This document shows, piece after piece, positions 26,437-34,708 of a stretch of DNA of 64,000 nucleotides. The number at the start of each line of letters is the position of its first letter. Position 1 is the first letter of the stretch. The DNA is from Citreimonas sp042096055 (GTDB taxonomy: Bacteria; Pseudomonadota; Alphaproteobacteria; Rhodobacterales; Rhodobacteraceae), in the NCBI RefSeq assembly GCF_042096055.1, contig NZ_JBELMH010000005.1, forward strand, positions 16,689-80,688, read 5' to 3'. Both the position numbers and the translations under genes were made by a program. The notes under the pieces were generated by a model. That model worked only from the letters and a program-made list of their open reading frames with translations. It made no database searches and was not told the origin of the DNA.

Positions 26437-26766
26437 CTATCCTGTGCAGTTGCCCATCATGGCGATGGGCCAGAGGTTCGCGACGATCGCGAAAAGCGTG
26501 ATGACGACGGTCCACCAGGACGCCTGCGCCAGCGTCCACCGCGGCTCGTCCGGGTCGAGCTGACCGCACAGCCGACCCGCGCGGACCAGCCAGACCAGCA
26601 TCAGCAGGCCGGTCGCCAGCGTCAGGAACGTGGCCGCGGCGCGCGTCACGTCGGGGTCGAGCAGCCCGCGCGGCGCGCAGGCGGCCGAGATCAGCGCATA
26701 GATCGCGGTGAAGTGGACGGCCCACAGGATCACCGGGCGGGCGATATGCAGCGCCATCCGGGTCAT
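26437..26766 (-). CDS. Small oxidase-associated membrane protein (CoxP-like)
   Basis: 109 residues, three transmembrane helices (about 9-30, 43-63, 83-103), ending MMGNCTG. ATGA overlap with the subunit I/III gene. The position matches the small membrane subunit (CoxP) that closes coxMNOP-type alternative oxidase operons in rhizobia, but I rely on position and topology rather than recognised sequence. Confidence 0.65.
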   Translation of the reverse strand: MTRMALHIARPVILWAVHFTAIYALISAACAPRGLLDPDVTRAAATFLTLATGLLMLVWLVRAGRLCGQLDPDEPRWTLAQASWWTVVITLFAIVANLWPIAMMGNCTG

Positions 26767-29303
26767 GACGTGGCCACCAGAAGGAACCCTGCCGCGGCGA
26801 TGGCCGTCATCGCGCCCGTCGCCTTGCACATTGTCATCAGAAGAAGGTCGGGCAGCGCCTGGCCCGGCTTGACCGCGCCCAGAAGCTTGCGCAGCAGGTT
26901 GATCGCGGCCCACCACGCGATGACGGCCAGGTGCGCCACGACGAAGACGCTCAGCGCCCAGCCGGTGGCACCGAAGGCGCTGGCCCAAGGATCCACCGGC
27001 CACAGCGCCGCCACCAGCACCGCGCAGGTTTCCAGCGCGATCAGCAGCAGCACGCCGTCCACCAGCGCCGCCGTCCGCAGCGCGCCGCGCGATGCGTTGC
27101 GCAGGCCCAGCCAGCCCAGCAATGCCACCGCCGCGCCGCCCGCGATCGCGCCAAGCGTCCACGGCACCAGCGGCTCGGCCACCCGGTCCGCGAATTCCGG
27201 CTGCACGTTCCACAGGAACAGCGCGCCGAACAGCAGCGAGGCGAACAGCGCGTACGATATCAGCATCGTCCCCACCATCGAGACGTGCAGGTGCCCGCGC
27301 CGGTCGACCGCGTTGACCGGCAGGCGCAGCCCGTCGCGGATGCCGGCGTCGCGGGTCACGCCGCTGTCGGACGGCTCCCACACCCAGGCGGTGATGCCCG
27401 CAAGCGCGATGGCGAAGCCGACGGCCGTCAGCCAGTAGAGCGAGGCCAGCGTCGCGCCGAAGCCCAGCGCCACGCCGAAGGCGCTGATCAGCGGTGTCCA
27501 CGTGGGGTGCGGCAGGCGCAGGATCTGGATCGGCTCGCCGCTGACCGGATCGCTGCCGATGGTCTCGCGCCGGTGGTCGGGGCAGGCCCGCAGCGCGCCT
27601 ACCACATCATGCCCGGGCCGGTCGGTCAGCTCGGGCTGGTCCCACAGCGGCTCGCGCGAGCGGATCTCGGGGATGGCGCGGAAGTTGTAGCCCGGCGCTA
27701 CCGGCTTGTAGAGCCATTCCAGCGTGCTCGCCCCCCACGGATTGCGCGGCGCGCGGGGCCCTTGGTGGAAATGGCGGACGAAATCCCAGACGAACAGCGC
27801 GACCCCGGCCGCCAGGATGTAGGCCCCAATCGACGAGAGCATGTTCAGACGGTCCCAGCCGATGCCTTCCGGGTAGGTCGCGATGCGCCGCGGCATGCCG
27901 CGCAGGCCCGTCAGGTGCATCATGAAGAAGGCAAGGTTAAAGCCCGCGAACATCAGCCAGAACACCCATTTGCCGATCCGCTCGGACAGCATCCGACCGG
28001 TCAGGTGCGGCATCCAGTAATAAAGCGCGCCGAACATCGGGAAGACGAAGCCGCCGATCAGCACGTAATGCAGGTGCGCCACGACGAAGTAGCTGTCATG
28101 CGCCTGCCAGTTGAACGGCACGCTGGCCAGCATCACGCCCGTCAGACCGCCCAGCACGAAGATGAACAGGAAGCCCAGCACGAAAAGCATCGGCACGCTC
28201 AGCCGCGGCTTGCCTTGCGCCAGCGTCGCGATGAAGCAGAAGATCTGCACGCCGGTGGGCACCGCGACCATGGTCGAGGCGGCCGAGAACAGCGACAGCG
28301 ACATGATCGGCAGGCCCGTGGCGAACATGTGGTGCGCCCACAACCCGAAGCTGAGGAACCCCATGCTGACCACCGCGGCGACCGCGAAGCCGTAGCCGAA
28401 CAGGGGCTTGCCCACGAACGTGGGCAGCATGGTGGCGACCATGCCGGCTGCCGGCAGGAAGATGATGTAGACCTCGGGGTGGCCGAACAGCCAGAAGAGG
28501 TGCTGCCACAGCAGCGGATCGCCCCCCAGCGACGGGTCGAAGAACGGCAGCCCCAGCAGGCGTTCAGATTCCAGCAGGATCGAGCCGATGATCAGCGGCG
28601 GGAAGCCGACCGCGATCATGAAGGCGGTGACCAGCAGATACCACATGAAGATCGGCATCTTCGTCAGGCTCATCCCCGGCGCGCGCGAACACAGGATCGC
28701 GGCGATGATCTCGACGGCGGCGGTGACGCTCGCTATCTCGGCCAGGGTGATGCCGATCAGCCAGAAATCCGCCGACAGGCCGGGCGTGAACTCGGACGTC
28801 GACAGCGGCACGTACATGAACCAGCCGCCTTCGGGAGCCGCGTCGAACAGGAAGGACGACAGCACCATGATGCCGCCGAAGAGGTAGCAATAGTAGCCGA
28901 ACGCGCCGAGCCGCGGAAACACCAGGTCGCGGGCTCCGATCATCAGCGGGATGAGGTAGACGCCGAACCCCTCGAGCATGGGGATCGCGAACAGGAACAT
29001 CATGATCGTTCCGTGCATCGTGAAGACCTGGTTGTAGGTCTCGGCGTCCAGGAACGTGTTCTCGGGCACGATCAGCTGCGTTCGCACCAGCAGCGCCAGG
29101 AACCCCGCGATCAGGAAGAAGCAGAAGCCGGTGACGAGGAAGCGCTTGCCCACCACCCGATGGCTGACCGATGACCAGTAGCGCCAGCCCTGCGGCGTGT
29201 CCCATATCTGCTCGAACGACTTGTGCTGTTCGCCCTTGCGGGTGCCGCCGTAATCGGCCGCGTCGATCTGGTCCAGCGGGATATCGGTCGTGGTACTCGT
29301 CAT
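26763..29303 (-). CDS. ctaD: Cytochrome c oxidase subunit I fused to subunit III
   Basis: 846 residues; ordinary subunit I is about 530-560. Residues 1 to about 560 are subunit I. They show the low-spin haem ligand H97 (MHGTIMMFLF), the CuB site with HPEVY (His-Tyr pair), the His-His pair in WAHHMF, and the high/low-spin haem ligands in VVAHLHYVLIGG. A linker (about 560-620) leads to five or more helices with subunit III features (WNVQPEFADR, ALETCAVLVAALW, HLAVIAWW). A bacterial CoxN-CoxO fusion is therefore likely. Terminal oxidase in the inner membrane reducing O2 to water. Start ATG overlaps the coxB stop once the assembly duplication is removed. Confidence 0.9.
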   Translation of the reverse strand: MTSTTTDIPLDQIDAADYGGTRKGEQHKSFEQIWDTPQGWRYWSSVSHRVVGKRFLVTGFCFFLIAGFLALLVRTQLIVPENTFLDAETYNQVFTMHGTIMMFLFAIPMLEGFGVYLIPLMIGARDLVFPRLGAFGYYCYLFGGIMVLSSFLFDAAPEGGWFMYVPLSTSEFTPGLSADFWLIGITLAEIASVTAAVEIIAAILCSRAPGMSLTKMPIFMWYLLVTAFMIAVGFPPLIIGSILLESERLLGLPFFDPSLGGDPLLWQHLFWLFGHPEVYIIFLPAAGMVATMLPTFVGKPLFGYGFAVAAVVSMGFLSFGLWAHHMFATGLPIMSLSLFSAASTMVAVPTGVQIFCFIATLAQGKPRLSVPMLFVLGFLFIFVLGGLTGVMLASVPFNWQAHDSYFVVAHLHYVLIGGFVFPMFGALYYWMPHLTGRMLSERIGKWVFWLMFAGFNLAFFMMHLTGLRGMPRRIATYPEGIGWDRLNMLSSIGAYILAAGVALFVWDFVRHFHQGPRAPRNPWGASTLEWLYKPVAPGYNFRAIPEIRSREPLWDQPELTDRPGHDVVGALRACPDHRRETIGSDPVSGEPIQILRLPHPTWTPLISAFGVALGFGATLASLYWLTAVGFAIALAGITAWVWEPSDSGVTRDAGIRDGLRLPVNAVDRRGHLHVSMVGTMLISYALFASLLFGALFLWNVQPEFADRVAEPLVPWTLGAIAGGAAVALLGWLGLRNASRGALRTAALVDGVLLLIALETCAVLVAALWPVDPWASAFGATGWALSVFVVAHLAVIAWWAAINLLRKLLGAVKPGQALPDLLLMTMCKATGAMTAIAAAGFLLVATS

Positions 29304-29508
29304 TTCAGGCTCGCCAGCCAGGCCGTCACGGCGCGCAGTTCAGGGCCGCTCAGNNNNNNNNNNNNNNNNNNNNNNNNNNNNNNNNNNNNNNNNNNNNNNN
29401 NNNNNNNNNNNNNNNNNNNNNNNNNNNNNNNNNNNNNNNNNNNNNNNNNNNNNGTCATTTCAGGCTCGCCAGCCAGGCCGTCACGGCGCGCAGTTCAGGG
29501 CCGCTCAG
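29299..29508. other. Assembly join: 55-bp duplicated flank around 100 N between ctaD and coxB
   Basis: Bases 29299-29353 are repeated exactly at 29454-29508 around N 29354-29453. After collapse the coxB TGA overlaps the ctaD ATG as ATGA. Confidence 0.95.
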
Positions 29509-30393
29509 GTGGTTGTAAGAGGGCATCTTGGCCCCGGGCTTCATGTCCTGCACGTCAGCGATCCAGCCGGCGAGGTTGCCCTTGTTCATGCGCCACATGC
29601 CGGCGCCCAGCGTGGCGCGGCCGCCGACGCGGGTCAGGTCGGGGCCGAGCATGCCGCCCTCGGCCACGCCGCGGACCTGGTGGCAGGCGGGGCAGCCGGC
29701 CGTTTCGAACACCTCGCGCCCGGCGACGAGTTGGGGTTGTGCCGCATCCTCGGCCTCGCCCATCGTGTCCTCGAACCAGCGCAGGAACTCCTCGGGCTCC
29801 AGAACGACCACCTCGAAGGCCATCAGCGGATGCGACAATCCGCAGAACTCGGCGCACTGGCCGCGAAAGCGCCCGGTCTCGGTGGCCGTTACCGTCAGCG
29901 TGTTGGTGCGGCCGGGGATCATGTCCATCTTGCCGGCGATGGACGGCACCCAGAAGGAATGGATCACGTTGTCGGACATCAGCCGCAGCGTGACCGGCTG
30001 GCCGCGCGGCAGGACGATCTCGTTGGCGTCGCGCATGGCGAGGCCGCCGGGATCGTAGACCACGTCCCACCAGAACTGCTTGCCGGTGACGTCGATCACC
30101 AGCGAATCCGGATGCGCGCGGGTGATGGCCTGCAGCGTCGAGGTCGAGAACACCATGACGATCAGGATCGACACCAGCGGCAGAACCACGCCGCCGCCGA
30201 CGATCCACCAGGTGCGCCCGCCGCTGCGCGTCCAGGCGTACCAGACCAGCGCGATGAGCAGCAAAAAGACCACGCCGAAGGCGATGGTCATGCCCCAGGT
30301 CAGCGGCAGGATCGCCGCCGCCCCCTGCCCCGCGGGATCGAGCGTCGATTGCGATCCGAATTCGCTCAGCGTGGATTGGTCGAAAGGCTCCAT
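29455..30393 (-). CDS. coxB: Cytochrome c oxidase subunit II with fused cytochrome c domain
   Basis: 312 residues. Two transmembrane helices (about 33-55 and 63-85) precede the cupredoxin domain with the CuA ligands: H in NVIHSFWVP and the C-x3-C-x3-H-x2-M set in GQCAEFCGLSHPLM. A C-terminal cytochrome c domain carries CPACH at about 237 and a later Met ligand (KMPSYNHL). This is caa3-type architecture, in which the fused cytochrome delivers electrons to CuA. ATGA overlaps link it to both neighbours. Confidence 0.93.
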   Translation of the reverse strand: MEPFDQSTLSEFGSQSTLDPAGQGAAAILPLTWGMTIAFGVVFLLLIALVWYAWTRSGGRTWWIVGGGVVLPLVSILIVMVFSTSTLQAITRAHPDSLVIDVTGKQFWWDVVYDPGGLAMRDANEIVLPRGQPVTLRLMSDNVIHSFWVPSIAGKMDMIPGRTNTLTVTATETGRFRGQCAEFCGLSHPLMAFEVVVLEPEEFLRWFEDTMGEAEDAAQPQLVAGREVFETAGCPACHQVRGVAEGGMLGPDLTRVGGRATLGAGMWRMNKGNLAGWIADVQDMKPGAKMPSYNHLSGPELRAVTAWLASLK

Positions 30394-30884
30394 CAGGATC
30401 CCCGCGGGTTCAGCAGGTACGCGGCCATGTCGCGGGCCTCGTCCTCGGTCAGGCCCAGCGCGGGCATGGCGGTGCGCGGCGCGAAGGCCGGCGGGTCCAT
30501 CAGCCAGCGCGTCAGGTCGCCCGGATCGTTGGGCAGGATCCCGGCGATGTAGCCGCGCGACGCGAAGTCGTGCAGCGGAGGCCCGACCGAGCCCTGCGCG
30601 CTGCGGATGCCGGGAATGACGTGGCACGATCCGCAGCCGTGGAGCACCATCAGGTCGGCGCCCCGAACGGGATCTCCATGCAGAACCTGGCGGCTCGCCG
30701 ACTGCCAGTCGGGTGGGGTGTTGTCCGGATCGGGGCGGAACCACGCCGCCACGCCCGTGGCCAGATCGTCCACCGGCTGCCACAGGGTGCGTGCCGGCCC
30801 CTCCGAGGGCGGCATCGCGGACCAGACCATCGAAGCCGTCGCGACCAGAAGCGCGGCCAGTATGCCGATCAGTCTCACAATCAT
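30393..30884 (-). CDS. Monohaem cytochrome c, membrane-anchored or secreted
   Basis: 163 residues. The signal or anchor helix (VRLIGILAALLVATASMVW, about 3-21) is followed by one haem site CGSCH and a likely Met axial ligand in RTAMPALGL. Overlaps the coxB start (ATGA) and the upstream dihaem gene. Probably shuttles electrons from the dehydrogenase side to the oxidase. Start ATG 30884 chosen because it gives a signal helix; a longer frame adds Arg/Asp-rich sequence without one. Confidence 0.85.
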   Translation of the reverse strand: MIVRLIGILAALLVATASMVWSAMPPSEGPARTLWQPVDDLATGVAAWFRPDPDNTPPDWQSASRQVLHGDPVRGADLMVLHGCGSCHVIPGIRSAQGSVGPPLHDFASRGYIAGILPNDPGDLTRWLMDPPAFAPRTAMPALGLTEDEARDMAAYLLNPRGS

Positions 30885-31732
30885 TCGGTTTCGACGTCGA
30901 GCGTCTCGGCCATCGACTCGATCTCGGGCGACAGGCCCGTCGCGCCAAGGTTCCAATCCGCGTCGCGTTCGTCATCGGCGCGCACGCGGGCGTAGTATTC
31001 GCTGACCGCGCGCATGTCCTCGTCGCTCATCTTGCTGGCGATCGCCGACATCACGTTCATCGGGTCGTTGTCGCGCGTGCCTTCGCGCCACAGCATCAAC
31101 TGGTGTTCCATGTAGGTGGCGTATTGCCCGGCCAGGTACGGCACGGACGGCGGATTGCCCGTACCGGACGGCCCGTGGCAGTTCACGCAGGCCGGGATGC
31201 CCTTTTCGGCCGAGCCGACCGCGCCCAGCATCCCGCCCCATTGCAGCAGGTCCGGAGAGATCTCGCCCGTCACGTTGCGGAACGGCGCGTCGATGGCGGC
31301 ATAGTAGGTCGCCACAGCCTCCATCTCCTCCTCGGTCAGCTTCTGCGCGATGCCGGTCATGATCTCGTTCGGCCGCGCGCCCGAGGCGTAGTCCATCAGC
31401 TGCTTGTACATGTACCAGCCCGGCAGCCCGGCCAGCCGCGGGAACACGCCGGACCCGTCGCCGCGCCCGTTGGCGCCGTGGCACGTCACGCAGGCCATCC
31501 CCGAGCCGCCGCTTTCCGCGCCGCCCATGGCGACGAGACGGCCGCTTTCCAGCAGGTCGTCGTCCACCGGCTCCTCGACGCGGGCGTTGAACAGTGCCCG
31601 CTCGCTGTCGAGGTTGGCCATCAGCGCGTCGATGCCGGGCGTATCCGCGTAGTCCTGCGCGCCCGCCGACAAGGCGACGAGAGAACCAACCGTGAGAACC
31701 GCAGCGGCGGTGATCTTGCTCAGGGGTGTCAT
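30881..31732 (-). CDS. Dihaem cytochrome c (c4-like)
   Basis: 283 residues. A signal peptide ends near ALSAGAQ (about residue 26), followed by two cytochrome c domains with CVTCHG (about 81) and CVNCHG (about 191). Each is followed by Met-containing segments (IMTGIAQKL, VMSAIASKM) that are typical distal ligands of c4/c553-type domains. The duplicated domains are periplasmic electron carriers. It sits between the GMC flavoprotein and the oxidase genes, so it most likely takes electrons from the former. Confidence 0.87.
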   Translation of the reverse strand: MTPLSKITAAAVLTVGSLVALSAGAQDYADTPGIDALMANLDSERALFNARVEEPVDDDLLESGRLVAMGGAESGGSGMACVTCHGANGRGDGSGVFPRLAGLPGWYMYKQLMDYASGARPNEIMTGIAQKLTEEEMEAVATYYAAIDAPFRNVTGEISPDLLQWGGMLGAVGSAEKGIPACVNCHGPSGTGNPPSVPYLAGQYATYMEHQLMLWREGTRDNDPMNVMSAIASKMSDEDMRAVSEYYARVRADDERDADWNLGATGLSPEIESMAETLDVETE

Positions 31733-31748
31733 GCGCGCAACTCCTGTA

Positions 31749-33688
31749 TCAGGCGTCCATCAGCGGTCGGGGATTCGGAAGGTAGTCGTTCTTCATGTGC
31801 TCAAGCGTCCAGTACGCCAGCCCCATCAGCGGCCCCGTCGGGTTGTAGCCGAGGTTCTGCGGGAACAGGCATGCGCCGAAGACGAAGACGTTGTGGTGGT
31901 CCCACATCTGGCCGTAGCGGTTGACCACGCTGGTCGACGGATCGGTGCCGATCACCGCGCCGCCGGTGTTGTGCGTCGTCTGGTAGGGCACGATGTCGTA
32001 GTTGCTGCCCTGCGCGGCCAGGTTCGAGGACGTGACCGACTGCACGTGTTCCATGTTCTCGGCGATCTCGACGGCGCGGTTCATGACGTAGTCGGACATG
32101 CGCCGGTCGTTGTCGGGAAAGTTGAACGTCATGCGCAGCAGCGGGCGGCCGTAGGCGTCGGTCCAAGTCGGGTCGAGGTCGAGGAAGTTCTCGGGTGTCG
32201 ACATGCTCGAGCCGTGGACCACCAGGTCGCCGTGGTGGCCGTAGTTCTCGCGCACCGCGCGCTTCCATTCCGCGCCCCAGCGCGGGGTGCCGTCGGGCAC
32301 CGGCTGATAGCTGATCGGGCGCCCGTGGTACTGCTTGCAGGCGATGTAGCCGCCGCCGACGAAGCCCAGGTCCGAATGGTCGAAGTTGTCGCCGTTGTAG
32401 TCGTCGACGACCACGCCAAGCGCGCCCGCGCCCATGAAAGGGTTGGTGACGACGCTGTCGTCGAAGAACGCGTCGACCGAGGCGATGGTCTGGTATGCGT
32501 AGTTGCGGCCGACTACGCCGGTGCGGGTCTCGGGGTCGTAGGGCTTGCCCAGGCCCGACACCAGCATCAGGTGTACGTTCCACAGCGCATAGGCGTTCAT
32601 GCAGATCGTGTCGGCGGGCTGGAAGTATTCCCGCCCGTCCGGCCCGAGGTACAGCGCTCCGGTCGCGGTTTGCCCGTCGGCGGATTTCTCGATCCGCAGG
32701 ACTTGGCTCTCGAAGCGGATCTCGAAGTTCTCGTGCTCCTTGATCCGGTCGTAGACGCAGATGATCGGGTCGGCCTTGGCGAAATAGCCGCAGCCGAAGC
32801 GTTCGCAGAAACCGCAATAGGTGCAGGGGTGCAGCTTTGCGCCGTAGGGGTTCTCGTATTCGCGCGTGACGTTGGCCGACGGCATCGGGAACGGGTGCAG
32901 GCCCATGCGTTCCGCCGCACGCCCGAACAGCGTGTTCGAGATCGGCTGNNNNNNNNNNNNNNNNNNNNNNNNNNNNNNNNNNNNNNNNNNNNNNNNNNNN
33001 NNNNNNNNNNNNNNNNNNNNNNNNNNNNNNNNNNNNNNNNNNNNNNNNGGTGCAGGCCCATGCGTTCCGCCGCACGCCCGAACAGCGTGTTCGAGATCGG
33101 CTGTTTCATCGCCGGGTTGGGATAGTCCTGGCTGCGCGGCCCCTCGAAGACGTTGCCGCCCTCGCGCTGCTCGCCCTGCAGGTTGCCGGCATAGCCCGCG
33201 GCGCCGCAGATCCGCTCGAAGAAGTCGTAGTGCGGCTCGAGCTCGTCGTAGGTGACGCCCCAATCCTGTACATTCAAGTCCTCGGGGATGAACTGGCTGC
33301 CGTAGCGGTTCTCGTAATGCGTGCGCATCTCCAGATCGCTGGGCAGCGCGCGCCAGAGCTGCCCGTTCCAGTGGATGCCGGCGCCGCCCAGGCCCGAGCC
33401 TGGCAGAAACGACCCCAGCCGGCGCATGGGCAGCGACTGCTGGCCGCGGTCGTTGCGGAAGGTCAGCGTCTCTTTCTTGACGTCGACCATGTGGTGGTGG
33501 CGTATCGCGTATTTCAGCTCGTCATGCTCTTCGGGGCCGGCGAAGCTGGTGGCGTCGTGGCGATGCTCGCCCCGTTCCAGGATGATGCAGCGCTGCCCGG
33601 CATGGGCCAGTTCGTAGGCCGCGGTCAGGCCGGTCCAGCCACCGCCGATGATCAGCACGTCTGTCTTGGGAAGCGTCGTGGGGGCCAT
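31749..33688 (-). CDS. GMC-family FAD dehydrogenase (gluconate/aldose dehydrogenase large-subunit type)
   Basis: 594 residues after removal of the assembly duplication (155 bases), which restores one frame. FAD Rossmann motif VLIIGGGWTGLTAAYEL at about 11-27, GMC signature region GSGLGGAGIHWNGQLW (about 96-111), and a Cys cluster C-x2-C-x2-C-x4-C (about 237-248). FAD-dependent glucose and gluconate dehydrogenases use such a Cys-rich segment for an iron-sulfur cluster. The catalytic-end His/Asn region is THNTGGAVIG and GYNPTGPLMGL. Exported piggy-back with the Tat-signal subunit encoded next to it. Substrate (gluconate, sorbitol, glucose) not determinable. Confidence 0.88.
32894..33103. other. 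Assembly join: 55-bp duplicated flank around 100 N in the GMC gene
   Basis: Bases 32894-32948 recur exactly at 33049-33103 around N 32949-33048. Collapse restores a single 594-codon frame. Confidence 0.95.
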
Positions 33689-33691
33689 GGA

Positions 33692-34390
33692 TCAGCTCTC
33701 CTGTCCGACGCTGCGGGGCGGCGTCCGGGGGTATTCGCCGTGCGCGATGCCCATCGGCGGCTTGTCGAAGGGGCGGTCGTGCTTGTCGACGTGGGAGAGG
33801 TAGTAGGCGTGCGCACCGGGGAAGCCGACCATCTTCCACCCGGCATAGGCGTTGTTGCCCATGTAGATCGGGTCCGAGAAGTAGCCCTCGTTCGCGAGGC
33901 TCAGAAGCTCGGTGAAGAAGGTCACCACCGGCACATCGGTGTCGCCCATCATGCCGTCGGATTCCGACATCGCCTGCACGTAGCGTTCGCGTCCGGCCGC
34001 GTCCTGCGCGGTCACGTCGTCCTCGGCCATCGCGGCGGCGATGCCCCGGCGCAGCAATTCCGCCGGCGGATAGGGCGCCTGGTAACCCTGCTCGGGCGTG
34101 CCGGTGTAGAACGGCCCCTCGAGGTACAGGCGCGCGCCCTCGCCGTAATGGGTGGCCATCTGGAAATCGATGTAGTCGACCACGCCGGCCTGGCTGGCCG
34201 AGGGGTAATCGTCCTCGGGGATGAACACGTCGACGATGGCGGCCAGCCAGCGGGCCTCGTCGTCGGTCAGGAAGAACCACGGCCGGTCGTCCATCTGCGC
34301 GAAGGCGTGGCGGACGGGCGCACCGGCGGCCAGCGCGCCGCCCAACGCGATCTGGCCAAGGATGGCGCGGCGGGAAAACTGGGCCGGCAT
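33692..34390 (-). CDS. Gluconate 2-dehydrogenase subunit 3 family, Tat-exported
   Basis: 232 residues starting with a Tat signal (SRRAILGQIALGGALAAGAP, twin Arg at 7-8). The body resembles the small subunit 3 of membrane-bound gluconate and sorbitol dehydrogenases (FLTDDEARWLAAIVDVFIPEDD near the start, GYFSDPIYMGN late). It acts as a chaperone or structural partner carrying the signal-less GMC subunit through the Tat system. First gene of the long minus-strand respiratory operon; only three bases separate it from the GMC gene. GGAGAG precedes the ATG. Confidence 0.87.
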   Translation of the reverse strand: MPAQFSRRAILGQIALGGALAAGAPVRHAFAQMDDRPWFFLTDDEARWLAAIVDVFIPEDDYPSASQAGVVDYIDFQMATHYGEGARLYLEGPFYTGTPEQGYQAPYPPAELLRRGIAAAMAEDDVTAQDAAGRERYVQAMSESDGMMGDTDVPVVTFFTELLSLANEGYFSDPIYMGNNAYAGWKMVGFPGAHAYYLSHVDKHDRPFDKPPMGIAHGEYPRTPPRSVGQES

Positions 34391-34422
34391 CGCTCTCTCC
34401 TGTCAGGTCGTCTCGGGACTTC

Positions 34423-34447
34423 AACCCGGGGTACCTGCAGCGGTTCC
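34423..34447 (-). promoter_or_regulatory. EcfG-like promoter (GGTT variant) of the dehydrogenase-oxidase operon
   Basis: Minus strand GGAAC (34447-34443), 16-base spacer, GGTT (34426-34423), about 33 bases upstream of the Tat-subunit ATG. It is the only such site in the 318-base divergent region besides the plus-strand one at 34651; I see no small gene in that region. Confidence 0.5.
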
Positions 34448-34650
34448 TGTAAATCTTCCCGCGAAAGGGTCCGGCAACCCAGCGGGTTCCACCTGCGTTG
34501 ATCCAGCTTACTCATCGCCTGGCGGCGCAACTTCAGCACTGTGCGGCTTAGGCCGTTCGGTTTTCCGCCGAACCCGCACGACATGGCGCGAGCGCGTAGT
34601 TTTCAGCGCCCACGCGCGCCGGGCACGCAACCCCCGCGGGAATTGCGCAA

Positions 34651-34676
34651 GGAACTTCAATGGCTGCCGTCCCGTT
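34651..34676 (+). promoter_or_regulatory. EcfG-type promoter of the symporter operon
   Basis: GGAAC (34651-34655), 17-base spacer, CGTT (34673-34676), 32 bases before the symporter ATG. Confidence 0.78.
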
Positions 34677-34708
34677 CAGGAAGCAGTTTCTCGAGTCCGG
34701 AGGTACCC

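Noticed and set aside
26931..29174. 747-codon plus-strand frame opposite the oxidase gene
   Set aside because: Gln/His/Arg-rich antisense shadow of conserved subunit I sequence.
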